A stretch of DNA of 64,000 bases, taken from Hellea sp. (GTDB lineage Bacteria > Pseudomonadota > Alphaproteobacteria > Caulobacterales > Maricaulaceae). Position numbers and translations under genes: made by a program. The stretch spans positions 18,450 through 82,449 of the forward strand of contig JABDKG010000014.1 in assembly GCA_013002305.1 (NCBI GenBank), written 5' to 3'. Below are positions 26,940 through 35,315 of this stretch, one piece after another (within the stretch, counting starts at the first letter, position 1; each line of letters starts with the position of its first letter). The notes under the pieces are model-generated. The model worked only from the letters and a program-made list of their open reading frames with translations. It did not search any database and was not told where the DNA came from.

Positions 26940-27794
26940 ATGAAAACGTTCTCTCGCAAAAATACAATGGCCGCCGTCGTTTTGGCAGCGGCAAGTGTTG
27001 GATTACCAACAACTACATTAGCCGACCCAGCTAATTCAGGCTATCGCTATGAAGAGTGCAAACGTCAGGATACAGAAAGCCAAATCATTGGCGGACTGGT
27101 TGGCGCAGTCGCTGGCGGTTTGCTCGGATCCGAAATTGCAGGACGCGGCGATGGCACTGAAGGTGCTGCTGTCGGAGCAGCCTTAGGCGCTGCAGCCGGT
27201 ATCGCCATCACAGATAGTGAATGTGACGAGCGTGGTCGACGCAGAGTCTATTCTTCTAATACACGCTACCCTTCCAGCAATGCTTATGGCACCCGGACTT
27301 ACCAAACCAGCCATCGCAGCCATTCCGGTTCGCGCAACCACGGATACAGCCATCGTAGCGGTGGTTATTATGGCGGATCAAACAATTATGGCTACGGTAA
27401 TTCAAATAATCGATATTACGGCAGCAATGGCGGTTATTACGGCGGCAACAACGGATATTACGGCAATAATAACGGTTATTACGGCGGGTCACGCGGATAT
27501 AATCGCGGTCACGGCTATGGTAACATCAACAGCTCACGCTGGGGCTATAATGCCAGTTCCCATGTCTGCGGCGCAACTGAAACCCGCCTGCAACATATTG
27601 ACTGGCAAATGAAAGAACTGCGCCGTGAACGTGATTATCTGGAACGTAAACGAAAATATTCCGGCTATGATCGTCAGATCGACCAGCGTATGTGGCAGAT
27701 TGGCGAAGAGCTTGCCCGTTTAAAGTATGAGGAAAAATCCCTCAAACGTAACAAACGTCACTCAAATCACTATTATTATGATTATGACGACTAG
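26940..27794 (+). CDS. Exported glycine-zipper protein with Tyr/Gly/Asn-rich region and C-terminal coiled coil
   Basis: A 284-residue protein with a signal peptide (1-29, ending LADP). A glycine-zipper 2TM domain (Rick_17kDa_Anti type) lies at about 49-92 (GGLVGAVAGGLLGSEIAG, then GAAVGAALGAAAG). A low-complexity region at 100-205 has repeats of the type GGYYGGNNGYYGNN. The C-terminal 75 residues form a charged helix (DWQMKELRRERDYLERKRK) and end in a Tyr/Asp tail. Glycine-zipper proteins are outer-membrane or periplasmic. The RBS AAAGGAG is strong. It is the first of three tandem paralogues; the function is unknown to me. Confidence 0.85.
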   Translation: MKTFSRKNTMAAVVLAAASVGLPTTTLADPANSGYRYEECKRQDTESQIIGGLVGAVAGGLLGSEIAGRGDGTEGAAVGAALGAAAGIAITDSECDERGRRRVYSSNTRYPSSNAYGTRTYQTSHRSHSGSRNHGYSHRSGGYYGGSNNYGYGNSNNRYYGSNGGYYGGNNGYYGNNNGYYGGSRGYNRGHGYGNINSSRWGYNASSHVCGATETRLQHIDWQMKELRRERDYLERKRKYSGYDRQIDQRMWQIGEELARLKYEEKSLKRNKRHSNHYYYDYDD

Positions 27795-27828
27795 GGCGAT
27801 TATCGCCTTCCCTTCCTAGGCGAATGTG

Positions 27829-27850
27829 GCCCGGCTTTGCCGGGCTTTTT
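27829..27850 (+). terminator. Rho-independent terminator after the first glycine-zipper gene
   Basis: GCCCGGC and GCCGGGC form a perfect seven-pair stem around the loop TTT and are followed by TTTTT. It lies 35 bases after the stop codon. It therefore separates this gene from the second paralogue. Confidence 0.92.
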
Positions 27851-27994
27851 CGTGCGTGTGTATTAAGTGATTTACAGCTTCACCTCGCCCCTTCATGGTT
27901 AAGACGTGTCAGGATGGCCCAAACCAATACCGATAAAATGGCGAGCTTTTCGCAAATTTGGCACCAATGTTAGGCGAATAGGGAGCTAGAAAAC

Positions 27995-29062
27995 ATGAAA
28001 CGATTTATCATAGGCGTAAGTACGGTGGCTATTATGGCCGTGCCCGCGACAGCAAGTGCACAATTTCAAAATATCGATACAGACGAAGTTTTAGGAACTT
28101 TGGCAGGGGCCGGGATTGGCGGAGCAATCGGCTCTAATCTTGCAGCCAATAATACGCGCGACGAAGGCACGGCCATTGGCGCGCTTGCTGGAGGATTGAT
28201 AGGATATGGCCTAACAAGCCGCGGAAATTCTCATTACGGTTCTTCCTATGGATCGCGATACGGATCCCAGCACAGCGGCGGACATCATGGCAATCGATAT
28301 ATGGGTACCGGCTCTCGCTATGGATATCATTCTGGCGCCCGATATCAAGGATCATCGCGATATGGCAATTCCTACAGCTATGGTTATCGATATGGCGGGC
28401 ATTATGGCGGCGCTGTTGCGGCCCCTGTTATGCCAGCACCTCATGCTGTTCACAGCGGGCATTATGTGACAAGCAGCTATGTCACGCAGCCGCAATATCG
28501 AACCGTCACGGTACATCGTCCGATTACAATTACAAAAAACGTGACAAAGATGCAGGCGCATACTGTGCAAGTGCCGGTAACCGTTCAAACACCGCACTCG
28601 GTTCAGCGCGAAGTAACAGTGATGAAACCCGTCACCACGATGAAAGAAGTCACGCGACAACGCGAAATTACGAAATCGCGGCCCATCAGCCGCACCAGAG
28701 AAGTCACGGTGATGAAACCTGTCACCGTCTTGAAGCCGGTAACTGTTATGAAGGAATTTACCGAATTGCAGCCTCAAACAGAGTTGCAGACTTATACCGA
28801 TTACGAAAACTATACCGACTATGAAAGCTATACGGAAATGCAGCCGCAAACCGAAATGCAGCCCCATACTGAGTATAAAACCGAAACAGTCATGAAGTCC
28901 GTGACGGAAATGCAGTCGAAAACAATTATGAAACCGGTAACGGTCCAGAAAACCATTCACACAACCCAGCCTGAAACGATCCGTCAGCCGGTCGGTGAAG
29001 TCTACTGTTACAGCGGCAGTTCTGCCCAGTATGACGCGCAAGGTCTTAAGATTAAATGCTAG
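27995..29062 (+). CDS. Exported glycine-zipper protein with 27 hexapeptide repeats
   Basis: A 355-residue protein with a signal peptide (1-22, ending ASAQ) and a glycine-zipper domain at about 32-75 (GTLAGAGIGGAIGSNLA, then GALAGGLIGYGL). A Ser/Tyr/Gly/His-rich stretch spans 76-160. Residues 172-333 are 27 hexapeptides with Thr at every sixth position and no indel. The first half of the repeats is basic (KPVT type) and the second half is acidic and Gln-rich (TEMQPQ type). The end has two Cys residues (VYCYSGSS and LKIKC). It is a paralogue of its neighbours only in the N-terminal half. I infer a stalk or envelope-spanning role, but none is proven. Confidence 0.85.
   Translation: MKRFIIGVSTVAIMAVPATASAQFQNIDTDEVLGTLAGAGIGGAIGSNLAANNTRDEGTAIGALAGGLIGYGLTSRGNSHYGSSYGSRYGSQHSGGHHGNRYMGTGSRYGYHSGARYQGSSRYGNSYSYGYRYGGHYGGAVAAPVMPAPHAVHSGHYVTSSYVTQPQYRTVTVHRPITITKNVTKMQAHTVQVPVTVQTPHSVQREVTVMKPVTTMKEVTRQREITKSRPISRTREVTVMKPVTVLKPVTVMKEFTELQPQTELQTYTDYENYTDYESYTEMQPQTEMQPHTEYKTETVMKSVTEMQSKTIMKPVTVQKTIHTTQPETIRQPVGEVYCYSGSSAQYDAQGLKIKC
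28508..28993 (+). repeat. In-frame 18-base repeats encoding 27 hexapeptides (T-x-hydrophobic-K/Q-x-x)
   Basis: The 486 bases code for residues 172-333 of the protein. Position 1 of the six is Thr in 24 units, Ser in two (202, 232) and His in one (322). Examples are TVMKPV, TVLKPV, TELQPQ, TDYENY and TEMQPH. The units differ at DNA level, so this is an old, selected repeat rather than a fresh slippage array. Confidence 0.9.
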
Positions 29063-29088
29063 TCTAACCCGATCGGAGTTTCGACCGG

Positions 29089-29123
29089 ACGGTCTGTCGG
29101 CATTGGCTGACGGGCCGTTTTTT
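29089..29123 (+). terminator. Rho-independent terminator after the second glycine-zipper gene
   Basis: ACGGTCTGTC (29089-29098) pairs with GACGGGCCGT (29109-29118) over ten positions including two G-U pairs, with the loop GGCATTGGCT and a following run of T. It separates the second and third paralogues. Confidence 0.85.
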
Positions 29124-29237
29124 ATGTGAGTCTAGTCTTTGATTATTGCGATAAGTTAAGGCATATTAATGTTTATGGGGATCGAGACAGTGGAGCCGGG
29201 ACGCACGCCTGTTACATAACCCTCATAGGAGAAAAAT

Positions 29238-29855
29238 ATGAAACTCAAATTTGGCCTCGTGATAGGCGCGGCAGCGGCAATGATTGTTGCTCCCATCACC
29301 GCTTCGGCCCATGATAATGGGTATCATCATCGTCACCAGAATAGCGGCGACGAATTACTCGGTACCGCAGTCGGTGCCATAGCTGGCGGTCTTATTGGAT
29401 CTGAAATTGCCGGACATGGCAATCGTAATGAAGGCGCTATAATTGGCGCTCTTGTTGGCGGCGCAGCAGGATATTCCATCGCCGATGGAAATCACAGCAA
29501 TTACCGTCACCGCGGAAACACTTACTACGGAAACGGATATAATAACGGCTACTATAATAATGGTTATTATAATGGCAGTTATAGCGGTGGGTATTCGTCA
29601 GGAGGTTACTACAATACTGGCCACTACCCGAACTATTATAATAATGGCTACTATTCTCGGCCCAATTATTTCCAGACAGGCTACAGCCAGCCCTATTATG
29701 CCGGAAACTATTACCGCCGCCCTGGTTTGACCATTTCATTGGGATCAAATCGTCAATATCGGCCTCGATATTATAGTAATAATTATAACAGCCATTACCG
29801 CCCGCGCAGTAATAATCGACATCGTCACGTTCACAACAGATCTTGCCGGCACTAG
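29238..29855 (+). CDS. Exported glycine-zipper protein with Tyr/Asn-rich tail
   Basis: A 205-residue protein with a signal peptide (1-24, ending TASA), a His-rich start of the mature protein (HDNGYHHRHQNSGD) and a glycine-zipper domain at 40-82 (GTAVGAIAGGLIGSEIAG, then GALVGGAAGYSI). The tail has Asn/Gly/Tyr repeats (NNGYYNNGYYNGSY) and a basic Arg/His/Asn end. The glycine-zipper sequence is close to that of the first gene, which supports tandem duplication. The RBS is AGGAG before the ATG. Aromatic low-complexity tails of this type can self-associate, but that has to be tested. Confidence 0.83.
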   Translation: MKLKFGLVIGAAAAMIVAPITASAHDNGYHHRHQNSGDELLGTAVGAIAGGLIGSEIAGHGNRNEGAIIGALVGGAAGYSIADGNHSNYRHRGNTYYGNGYNNGYYNNGYYNGSYSGGYSSGGYYNTGHYPNYYNNGYYSRPNYFQTGYSQPYYAGNYYRRPGLTISLGSNRQYRPRYYSNNYNSHYRPRSNNRHRHVHNRSCRH

Positions 29856-29875
29856 TCAGTAATTATTAGCAATTC

Positions 29876-29902
29876 AACCCGGGCTATAACCCGGGTTTTA
29901 TT
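29876..29902 (+). terminator. Rho-independent terminator after the third glycine-zipper gene
   Basis: AACCCGGG (29876-29883) and CCCGGGTT (29890-29897) pair perfectly around CTATAA, followed by TTATTT. It overlaps the 3' end of convergent tlyA. On the minus strand the T-run is weak, so it may be only partly bidirectional. Confidence 0.85.
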
Positions 29903-30626
29903 TGCGCGCGTAGAGCAAATATTCGATATTGCCGTCTCCGCCCTTTATCGGCGAAAGGTTCGTAGCCCGGACTTCCCAGCCCAATTCGCTGACCCAGTTT
30001 ACAACAAATGTAAGGGCTTTTTTGGCCAATTCTTCGGTTTTGACGAGACCGCCGCGTCCAATATTCTCGCGGCCGACTTCGAATTGCGGTTTTACCAAAC
30101 TGATAAGAACCGCGCCGGGCTGGACAATTGATAAAGGCTTTTCCAATATTTTCGTCGCCGAAATAAAACTGGCATCACAAACCACTATTTGCGGCAGCGG
30201 ATCAAACATATCAGCTCGCAGAGTGCGCGCATCCGTTTGTTCCATGGATACGACTTTGGGATGGCCTTTCAGTTTATTGTGCAGCTGTCCTTGACCGACA
30301 TCTACCGCATAAATTTTACGGGCTCCGTTATCGAGCAGGACCTCGGTAAATCCGCCCGTTGAGGAACCGACATCCAGACAGGTTTTGCCGGAAACATCAA
30401 TGTTAAAAAGTTTTAAAGCGTGAGCCAGTTTGATCCCCGCGCGGGACACCCATGGATGTTCTTGTTCGGCTTCAATGATATTATTATTAGCGACTTTTTG
30501 AGACGGTTTCGTGGCAGTTTTACCGTCGATTTTCACATGTCCGGTTTTGATCGCGGATGCGGCGCGGGCGCGGCTCTCATACAGGCCAAGCTCAACCAGC
30601 TTTATGTCAAGACGCGTGCCGTCCAA
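29898..30626 (-). CDS. tlyA: TlyA family rRNA (cytidine-2'-O)-methyltransferase
   Basis: A 242-residue protein with an N-terminal S4 RNA-binding domain (RLDIKLVELGLYESRARAAS and IKTGHVKIDGK) and an FtsJ-type methyltransferase domain with the SAM motif CLDVGSSTGGFTEVLLDNGA. TlyA proteins methylate ribose in 16S and/or 23S rRNA and are often called hemolysin A. The TTG start directly abuts the dxs stop, so it is coupled to dxs. It is the last gene of the phosphatase-xseB-ispA-dxs-tlyA operon, an order common in alphaproteobacteria. Confidence 0.94.
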   Translation of the reverse strand: MDGTRLDIKLVELGLYESRARAASAIKTGHVKIDGKTATKPSQKVANNNIIEAEQEHPWVSRAGIKLAHALKLFNIDVSGKTCLDVGSSTGGFTEVLLDNGARKIYAVDVGQGQLHNKLKGHPKVVSMEQTDARTLRADMFDPLPQIVVCDASFISATKILEKPLSIVQPGAVLISLVKPQFEVGRENIGRGGLVKTEELAKKALTFVVNWVSELGWEVRATNLSPIKGGDGNIEYLLYARK

Positions 30627-32537
30627 TTAAGCCAGAATGCTTTGCCGATGAAATTCCCGGCCCAATACCTTGAAGACTTCTTCGACTATTCCATCTGCGT
30701 GAAGGCCAGCCTGCTCATACATATTGGCGGGCGTGTCATGATCGATGAAAATATCCGGCAGGACCATCGTTCTAACTTTAAGGCCGTAATCCAGCCGGCC
30801 AACCGACGCGAGCGCTTGAAGAACAGCCGCACCAAATCCCCCTTTGGAGCCCTCTTCAATTGTAATTAAAACTTCATGCTCATCTGCCAGACGGTTGATC
30901 AAATCCGCATCTAAAGGTTTGGCGAATCTTGCATCGGCGACCGTTGCGCTCAGGCCAAGCGTATCAAGCTGCTCTGCTGCTTGCATCGCTTCGCCGAGAC
31001 GCGTTCCAAGAGATAAGATCGCAATTCGATTACCTTCGCGGATAATTCGGCCTTTACCGATTTCCAGCGCCTTCGGGTTTTCAGGAATGTCGATACCCGT
31101 TGCCTCACCACGCGGATATCTAAAGGCTATTGGGCCACTATCATGGTCAACCGCCGTTTTGACCATTCGGGCCAGTTCAGCTTCGTCGGCCGCGGCCATA
31201 ACCACAAAATTTGGCAGACAGCAAAGATAGGCGAGATCAAATGAACCGGCGTGGGTTGGGCCGTCGGCGCCGACGAGGCCAGCCCGGTCAATCGCAAATC
31301 TGACGGGTAGATTTTGAATGGCGACGTCATGGACAACCTGATCATAGGCGCGCTGCAAAAACGTCGAGTAGATTGCGGCAAAAGGTTTAAACCCTTCCGC
31401 GGCCATACCGGCGGCAAACGTAACGGCATGCTGTTCAGCAATTCCAACGTCAAACATTCGATTAGGGAATTGTTCTTCGAATAGTTTCATGCCGGTGCCG
31501 CTCGGCATTGCCGCAGTTATCCCAACGATTTTATCGTCTTTTTCAGCCTGCTTAATAAGTTGATCGGCAAAAACTTTTGTATAACTAGGGGCATTAGCCA
31601 CCGTTTTACTTTGCTCGCCAGTCACTACATTAAATTTGGAAACGCCGTGATATTTATCGGCGGAGTTTTCGGCAGGTGCGTAACCTTTGCCTTTTTGTGT
31701 GACCACATGGACCAGCACGGGTCCATTTTTCATGTTTTTGACGTTTTCAAGGATCGGTATCAATGCGTCGAGGTCATGTCCGTCGACAGGTCCGACATAG
31801 TAAAAACCCAGCTCTTCGAACCAAGTGCCGCCAGTAACCATGCCGCGGCCATATTCTTCGGCTTTTCGGGCCGTGTCTTTTATCGAACGCGGTGCGTTTT
31901 CGACAATATTCTTAGCAAATCCTCTGACAGCCTGATAACCGCCAGATGAAACGATACGGGCCAGTACGCCGCTCATAGCACCGACAGGCGGAGCGATCGA
32001 CATGTCATTGTCATTCAAGATCACGATCATCCGCGAGTCTGACGCGCCAGCATTATTCATCGCCTCATAGGCCATGCCAGCTGTAATCGCGCCGTCACCG
32101 ATGACGCTAATGATGTGATTGTCTTTCCCGGCCAGATCGCGCGCAGCCGCAAAGCCCATGCCTGCAGAAATAGACGTTGAAGAATGGGCCGCGCCAAACG
32201 GGTCATATTCACTTTCGGCGCGCTTTGTAAATCCAGATAAACCGCCGGCTTTTCGTAGTGTTCGGATGCGGTCACGGCGCCCGGTCAGAACTTTGTGCGG
32301 ATAGCATTGATGCCCGACATCCCATACCAGAATATCATCCGGTGTGTTGAACACATGATGGATCGCGACGGTCAATTCAACGACGCCCAGACCGGCGCCG
32401 AGATGTCCTCCAGTGACAGAAACGGCGTCGATGACTTCCGAGCGCAGCTCATCGGCCAGCTGTCTAATTTCGTCACGCGAGAAGTCTCGCATGTCTGCGG
32501 GATATTTTACTGTATCCAATAATGGCGTTTTGATCAT
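30627..32537 (-). CDS. dxs: 1-Deoxy-D-xylulose-5-phosphate synthase
   Basis: A 636-residue thiamine-diphosphate transketolase-type enzyme that condenses pyruvate and glyceraldehyde 3-phosphate, the first step of the MEP isoprenoid pathway. The N-terminal part has the TPP/metal motif [18 protein letters not shown], the His in [20 protein letters not shown] and [16 protein letters not shown]. The C-terminal part has the catalytic Glu region [18 protein letters not shown] and [20 protein letters not shown]. It follows ispA by 27 bases, which joins precursor and prenyl chain synthesis in one operon. Confidence 0.98.
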   Translation of the reverse strand: MIKTPLLDTVKYPADMRDFSRDEIRQLADELRSEVIDAVSVTGGHLGAGLGVVELTVAIHHVFNTPDDILVWDVGHQCYPHKVLTGRRDRIRTLRKAGGLSGFTKRAESEYDPFGAAHSSTSISAGMGFAAARDLAGKDNHIISVIGDGAITAGMAYEAMNNAGASDSRMIVILNDNDMSIAPPVGAMSGVLARIVSSGGYQAVRGFAKNIVENAPRSIKDTARKAEEYGRGMVTGGTWFEELGFYYVGPVDGHDLDALIPILENVKNMKNGPVLVHVVTQKGKGYAPAENSADKYHGVSKFNVVTGEQSKTVANAPSYTKVFADQLIKQAEKDDKIVGITAAMPSGTGMKLFEEQFPNRMFDVGIAEQHAVTFAAGMAAEGFKPFAAIYSTFLQRAYDQVVHDVAIQNLPVRFAIDRAGLVGADGPTHAGSFDLAYLCCLPNFVVMAAADEAELARMVKTAVDHDSGPIAFRYPRGEATGIDIPENPKALEIGKGRIIREGNRIAILSLGTRLGEAMQAAEQLDTLGLSATVADARFAKPLDADLINRLADEHEVLITIEEGSKGGFGAAVLQALASVGRLDYGLKVRTMVLPDIFIDHDTPANMYEQAGLHADGIVEEVFKVLGREFHRQSILA

Positions 32538-32564
32538 GTTCGTCTCTTGGCCGGAGTTGCGGGG

Positions 32565-33452
32565 CTATTGGTCCCGAACAACAATATAGTCAACCGTCTG
32601 TTCCAGTATTTGGGCCCTTTTACCAAAGACTTCAAGGCGTCCTTTTGCCCTACCTGCCAGTTGCAAAGCACGTTCTTTCGCGCCGGCAAGGCCAAGAATT
32701 GACACAAATGTGGCTTTTCCAAGGTTTTCGTCTTTTCGAGCCGCCTTGCCCATTATCGCCGCGTCGCCTTCCACGTCTAGAATATCGTCCGTAATTTGGA
32801 ACAACAGTCCCAGATCATCAGAAAATTTTGAGAGAACTTCCAGCTCTTGATCATCGGCCCCCGCCAATAATGCGCCCGACATCACCGCATAGCTGATAAG
32901 CGCGCCCGTCTTGAGGGACTGAAGCTCTGTGATCAGGCTTTCCGTACGATCGGCTTCATCAAGCGTAATATCTATGACCTGCCCTCCGATCATTCCGTTT
33001 GAGCCTGATGCCAGAGCCAAACCCTGAACAAGCGTAAGGACTTTTTTTGAATCGGCGTTGAGCGTGCTCATGAGCTCAAATCCCATAGTCAACAAAGCGT
33101 CACCGGCAAGCACGGCAATGGCCTCGTCAAAAGCTTTGTGAACGGTTGGTTTTCCGCGGCGAAGATCATCATCATCCATACAAGGCAAATCATCATGGAT
33201 CAGCGAATAAACATGGACGCATTCGAGCGCGGTTGCGGCTTGCAGGACATCAGGCCCCGGCTTTTCAAATAGCCGATTCGTTTCGACCATCAGAAAAGGA
33301 CGCAATCTTTTTCCGCCGCCTATGGCCGCATATCGCATGGCCTCAACGATAACGGCCTGATGGCCGTCGGGTTGTGGCAGTAAATTGTCGAGAGACTCAT
33401 CAATTTGTGACTGAATTTGGCGCAGGCTGGATGTCAGAACAGGCGCGGTCAT
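32565..33452 (-). CDS. ispA: Geranyl/farnesyl diphosphate synthase
   Basis: A 295-residue polyprenyl synthetase that condenses isopentenyl diphosphate with allylic diphosphates to make farnesyl diphosphate. The first Asp-rich motif is HDDLPCMDDDDLRRGKPTVH and the second is LLFQITDDILDVEGD. GGKRLRPFLMV is the IPP-binding region. The short length and chain-length-determining motif fit the bacterial farnesyl type. The ATG comes six bases after the xseB stop. Confidence 0.96.
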   Translation of the reverse strand: MTAPVLTSSLRQIQSQIDESLDNLLPQPDGHQAVIVEAMRYAAIGGGKRLRPFLMVETNRLFEKPGPDVLQAATALECVHVYSLIHDDLPCMDDDDLRRGKPTVHKAFDEAIAVLAGDALLTMGFELMSTLNADSKKVLTLVQGLALASGSNGMIGGQVIDITLDEADRTESLITELQSLKTGALISYAVMSGALLAGADDQELEVLSKFSDDLGLLFQITDDILDVEGDAAIMGKAARKDENLGKATFVSILGLAGAKERALQLAGRAKGRLEVFGKRAQILEQTVDYIVVRDQ

Positions 33453-33458
33453 AACGGC

Positions 33459-33695
33459 TTAGCTATCCAGCGCCTCTGTCCTGGCATTGCCCTGGCCATC
33501 AAGTACGATTTTTTCGACTTTAAGCTGGGCGTTTTTGAGCTTGGATTCGCAATGTTGTTTGAGCTGCGCGCCGCGTTGATAGATTTTGATGCTTTCTTCC
33601 AGCGGAGCATCGCCTCGTTCAAGTTTCTCGACAATGGTTTCAAGCTCTTCTAGGGCCTGCTCAAAACTCATGTCAGCTATTTTTTTATCGCTCAT
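33459..33695 (-). CDS. xseB: Exodeoxyribonuclease VII small subunit
   Basis: A 78-residue helical subunit of exonuclease VII, which degrades single-stranded DNA in repair. The family pattern is clear: [20 protein letters not shown], then [20 protein letters not shown] and [12 protein letters not shown] longer reading frame to 33749 exists, but the ATG at 33695 gives the normal length. It overlaps the stop of the phosphatase gene by 11 bases. The large subunit gene xseA is not in the window. Confidence 0.95.
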   Translation of the reverse strand: MSDKKIADMSFEQALEELETIVEKLERGDAPLEESIKIYQRGAQLKQHCESKLKNAQLKVEKIVLDGQGNARTEALDS

Positions 33696-34290
33696 TATAA
33701 TAATCCGTTTCGCGTTCCATAATCCGGTGGCTCCAATGCAAGTCGCCATTTTGACTGATGCATTTCCAGCCTTGCGTCATCAAAGACCCTTTGACCATCC
33801 TATTATACCAGCCATGGGCCGTCACCAATACAAGTTTACCGCCGGTTGCCTGAGATTCAAGTTTAGCGGCCATGACATTCGCTCTGATCCGGGCATCTGA
33901 ATGGCTTTCCATCCCATCTGCCCATCCGACATACCATACAATCCGGGCTAAGAATCCCCATGTCTGAGGTCTTAATTTCAAAGCGCCTAATTTAGGTGAT
34001 GGAAGATCGGCTTCAACTAAGTCGGGGTCTGTCAAATCCGGCGGCTTCCCGCGCAGCAATGTTGCCGTTTCGACAGCGCGCCTGAGCGGACTGGAAATTA
34101 CGATGTCAGCTTGTTTGGCCAGCTCTATCACTTTGGGCGGAATCTTTTGATTTTCATCGAGGCCGCCCTCATCATATTTCAGCCACCAATCACGGTATTC
34201 CCGCCACGTCAACCGAACCTTACGGGACAGTGCTGGCAAACCATGCCGGACCAGAACTATTCGGTCAATTTGTTGATCTTTTTCGGCCAT
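33685..34290 (-). CDS. Histidine phosphatase family protein
   Basis: A 201-residue member of the phosphoglycerate mutase-like superfamily. The phospho-His motif is [10 protein letters not shown], followed by [19 protein letters not shown] with the second Arg, and the second catalytic His is in [17 protein letters not shown]. The insertion [17 protein letters not shown] is typical of a group found beside xseB in alphaproteobacteria. The substrate is unknown. It seems to begin the xseB-ispA-dxs-tlyA operon, 63 bases downstream of lepB. Confidence 0.88.
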   Translation of the reverse strand: MAEKDQQIDRIVLVRHGLPALSRKVRLTWREYRDWWLKYDEGGLDENQKIPPKVIELAKQADIVISSPLRRAVETATLLRGKPPDLTDPDLVEADLPSPKLGALKLRPQTWGFLARIVWYVGWADGMESHSDARIRANVMAAKLESQATGGKLVLVTAHGWYNRMVKGSLMTQGWKCISQNGDLHWSHRIMERETDYYNER

Positions 34291-34353
34291 TGCGAGCTTT
34301 TGGGTTGATTTTTGGGTGGCGTCGAGTCTTTAAACGAATAGAGCGACAAATTG

Positions 34354-35205
34354 CTACCGAATGGGAGACAAATAGCGTCGTTTGGGACAGTAAAGCCCCG
34401 GCTCTTTCTTGCAGCGCTTGAAAGAGAACATGATTAAGTCAGCCCGGCCGATGAGATGATCAAGAGGAACAAATCCCGGCCCTGAATCTGATTTAAGACT
34501 TTCGTGAGCTAAGAAGCGACTATCTCTGGAATTATCCCGATTGTCGCCCATGAAAAAAATTGTGTCCGGCGGCACAGTTGTTTCATCATAGCTATTCGCG
34601 ACACCGTAACCCGGATTGTCATATTCCTCGTAAATAATGTGCGGCTTTTTCTCGCCTTCGAATTGCTCTTCATAAACTGTGACGTCGTTAATATCAGGCA
34701 CCTTTTTGCTTTTTTTATTCTTTTTATGTTCCCGATATTTAAGCTGATCGATTATCTCCCGTTCAACCATCTCTCCATTGACATATAGCCGTCCGGCTTT
34801 AACGGCAACTTTGTCACCGGGCAGACCCACGGCTCTCTTGATCATAACAATTTTAGTGATCGGGTTTCGGAATACGACGACATCCCCGCGTTTGGGCAGT
34901 CGGGAGAAAATCTTTCCGCGTTCAGGCAGAAATGGTAATTTATGCAGGCCAAGCGGCAAGGAATGCCGGCTATACCCGTAGGCAAATTTTGAGACATAGA
35001 GATGATCACCGACCTCAAGCGTTGGCTGCATGCTCTCACTTGGAATCTTGTAATGACCAAAAATTGTCGTCCAAAACACTAAAAGGAAGACTGCAAGACC
35101 GGCAAAAAATTTGACTTCGGACATAATTTTCTGACGCAAAGTCCGATCGTCGACTTCCTTGTCGTCCTTATCGCCTTTTTTGGTTTTATTTTCTGTGTCA
35201 GCCAT
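34354..35205 (-). CDS. lepB: Signal peptidase I
   Basis: A 283-residue membrane protease that cleaves signal peptides of exported proteins. One membrane helix lies at 32-50 after a charged N-terminus. The catalytic Ser58 is in IPSESMQPTLEVGDHLYVSK and the Lys123 base is in KIVMIKRAVGLPGDKV. Conserved box E is seen as FFMGDNRDNSRDSR. The insertion with KKNKKSKKVPD is unusually basic. The three tandem exported glycine-zipper proteins nearby are among its likely substrates. It is divergent from tsaC. Confidence 0.96.
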   Translation of the reverse strand: MADTENKTKKGDKDDKEVDDRTLRQKIMSEVKFFAGLAVFLLVFWTTIFGHYKIPSESMQPTLEVGDHLYVSKFAYGYSRHSLPLGLHKLPFLPERGKIFSRLPKRGDVVVFRNPITKIVMIKRAVGLPGDKVAVKAGRLYVNGEMVEREIIDQLKYREHKKNKKSKKVPDINDVTVYEEQFEGEKKPHIIYEEYDNPGYGVANSYDETTVPPDTIFFMGDNRDNSRDSRFLAHESLKSDSGPGFVPLDHLIGRADLIMFSFKRCKKEPGLYCPKRRYLSPIR

Positions 35206-35315
35206 AATGTCTCATGTTGCGCTGCTAGCGACTTTGCAAGTTAGGGTATGGTCATATTTTCATAGGATTCGACCCTGCAACCCCTTATAGGCTAGCCCAT
35301 AGAGACGCAAACTAT

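Noticed and set aside
28508..28993. Possible CRISPR-like or minisatellite array
   Set aside because: There are no constant repeats with unique spacers; the 18-base units are coding and vary in sequence.
28352..29041. Long open frame (229 codons) on the minus strand across the hexapeptide repeats
   Set aside because: It is a by-product of the repeat on the plus strand; it has no RBS and its protein is a Phe/His/Arg-rich low-complexity string.
33696..33749. N-terminal extension of xseB
   Set aside because: The extra 18 residues overlap the phosphatase gene further and do not fit the family start [10 protein letters not shown].
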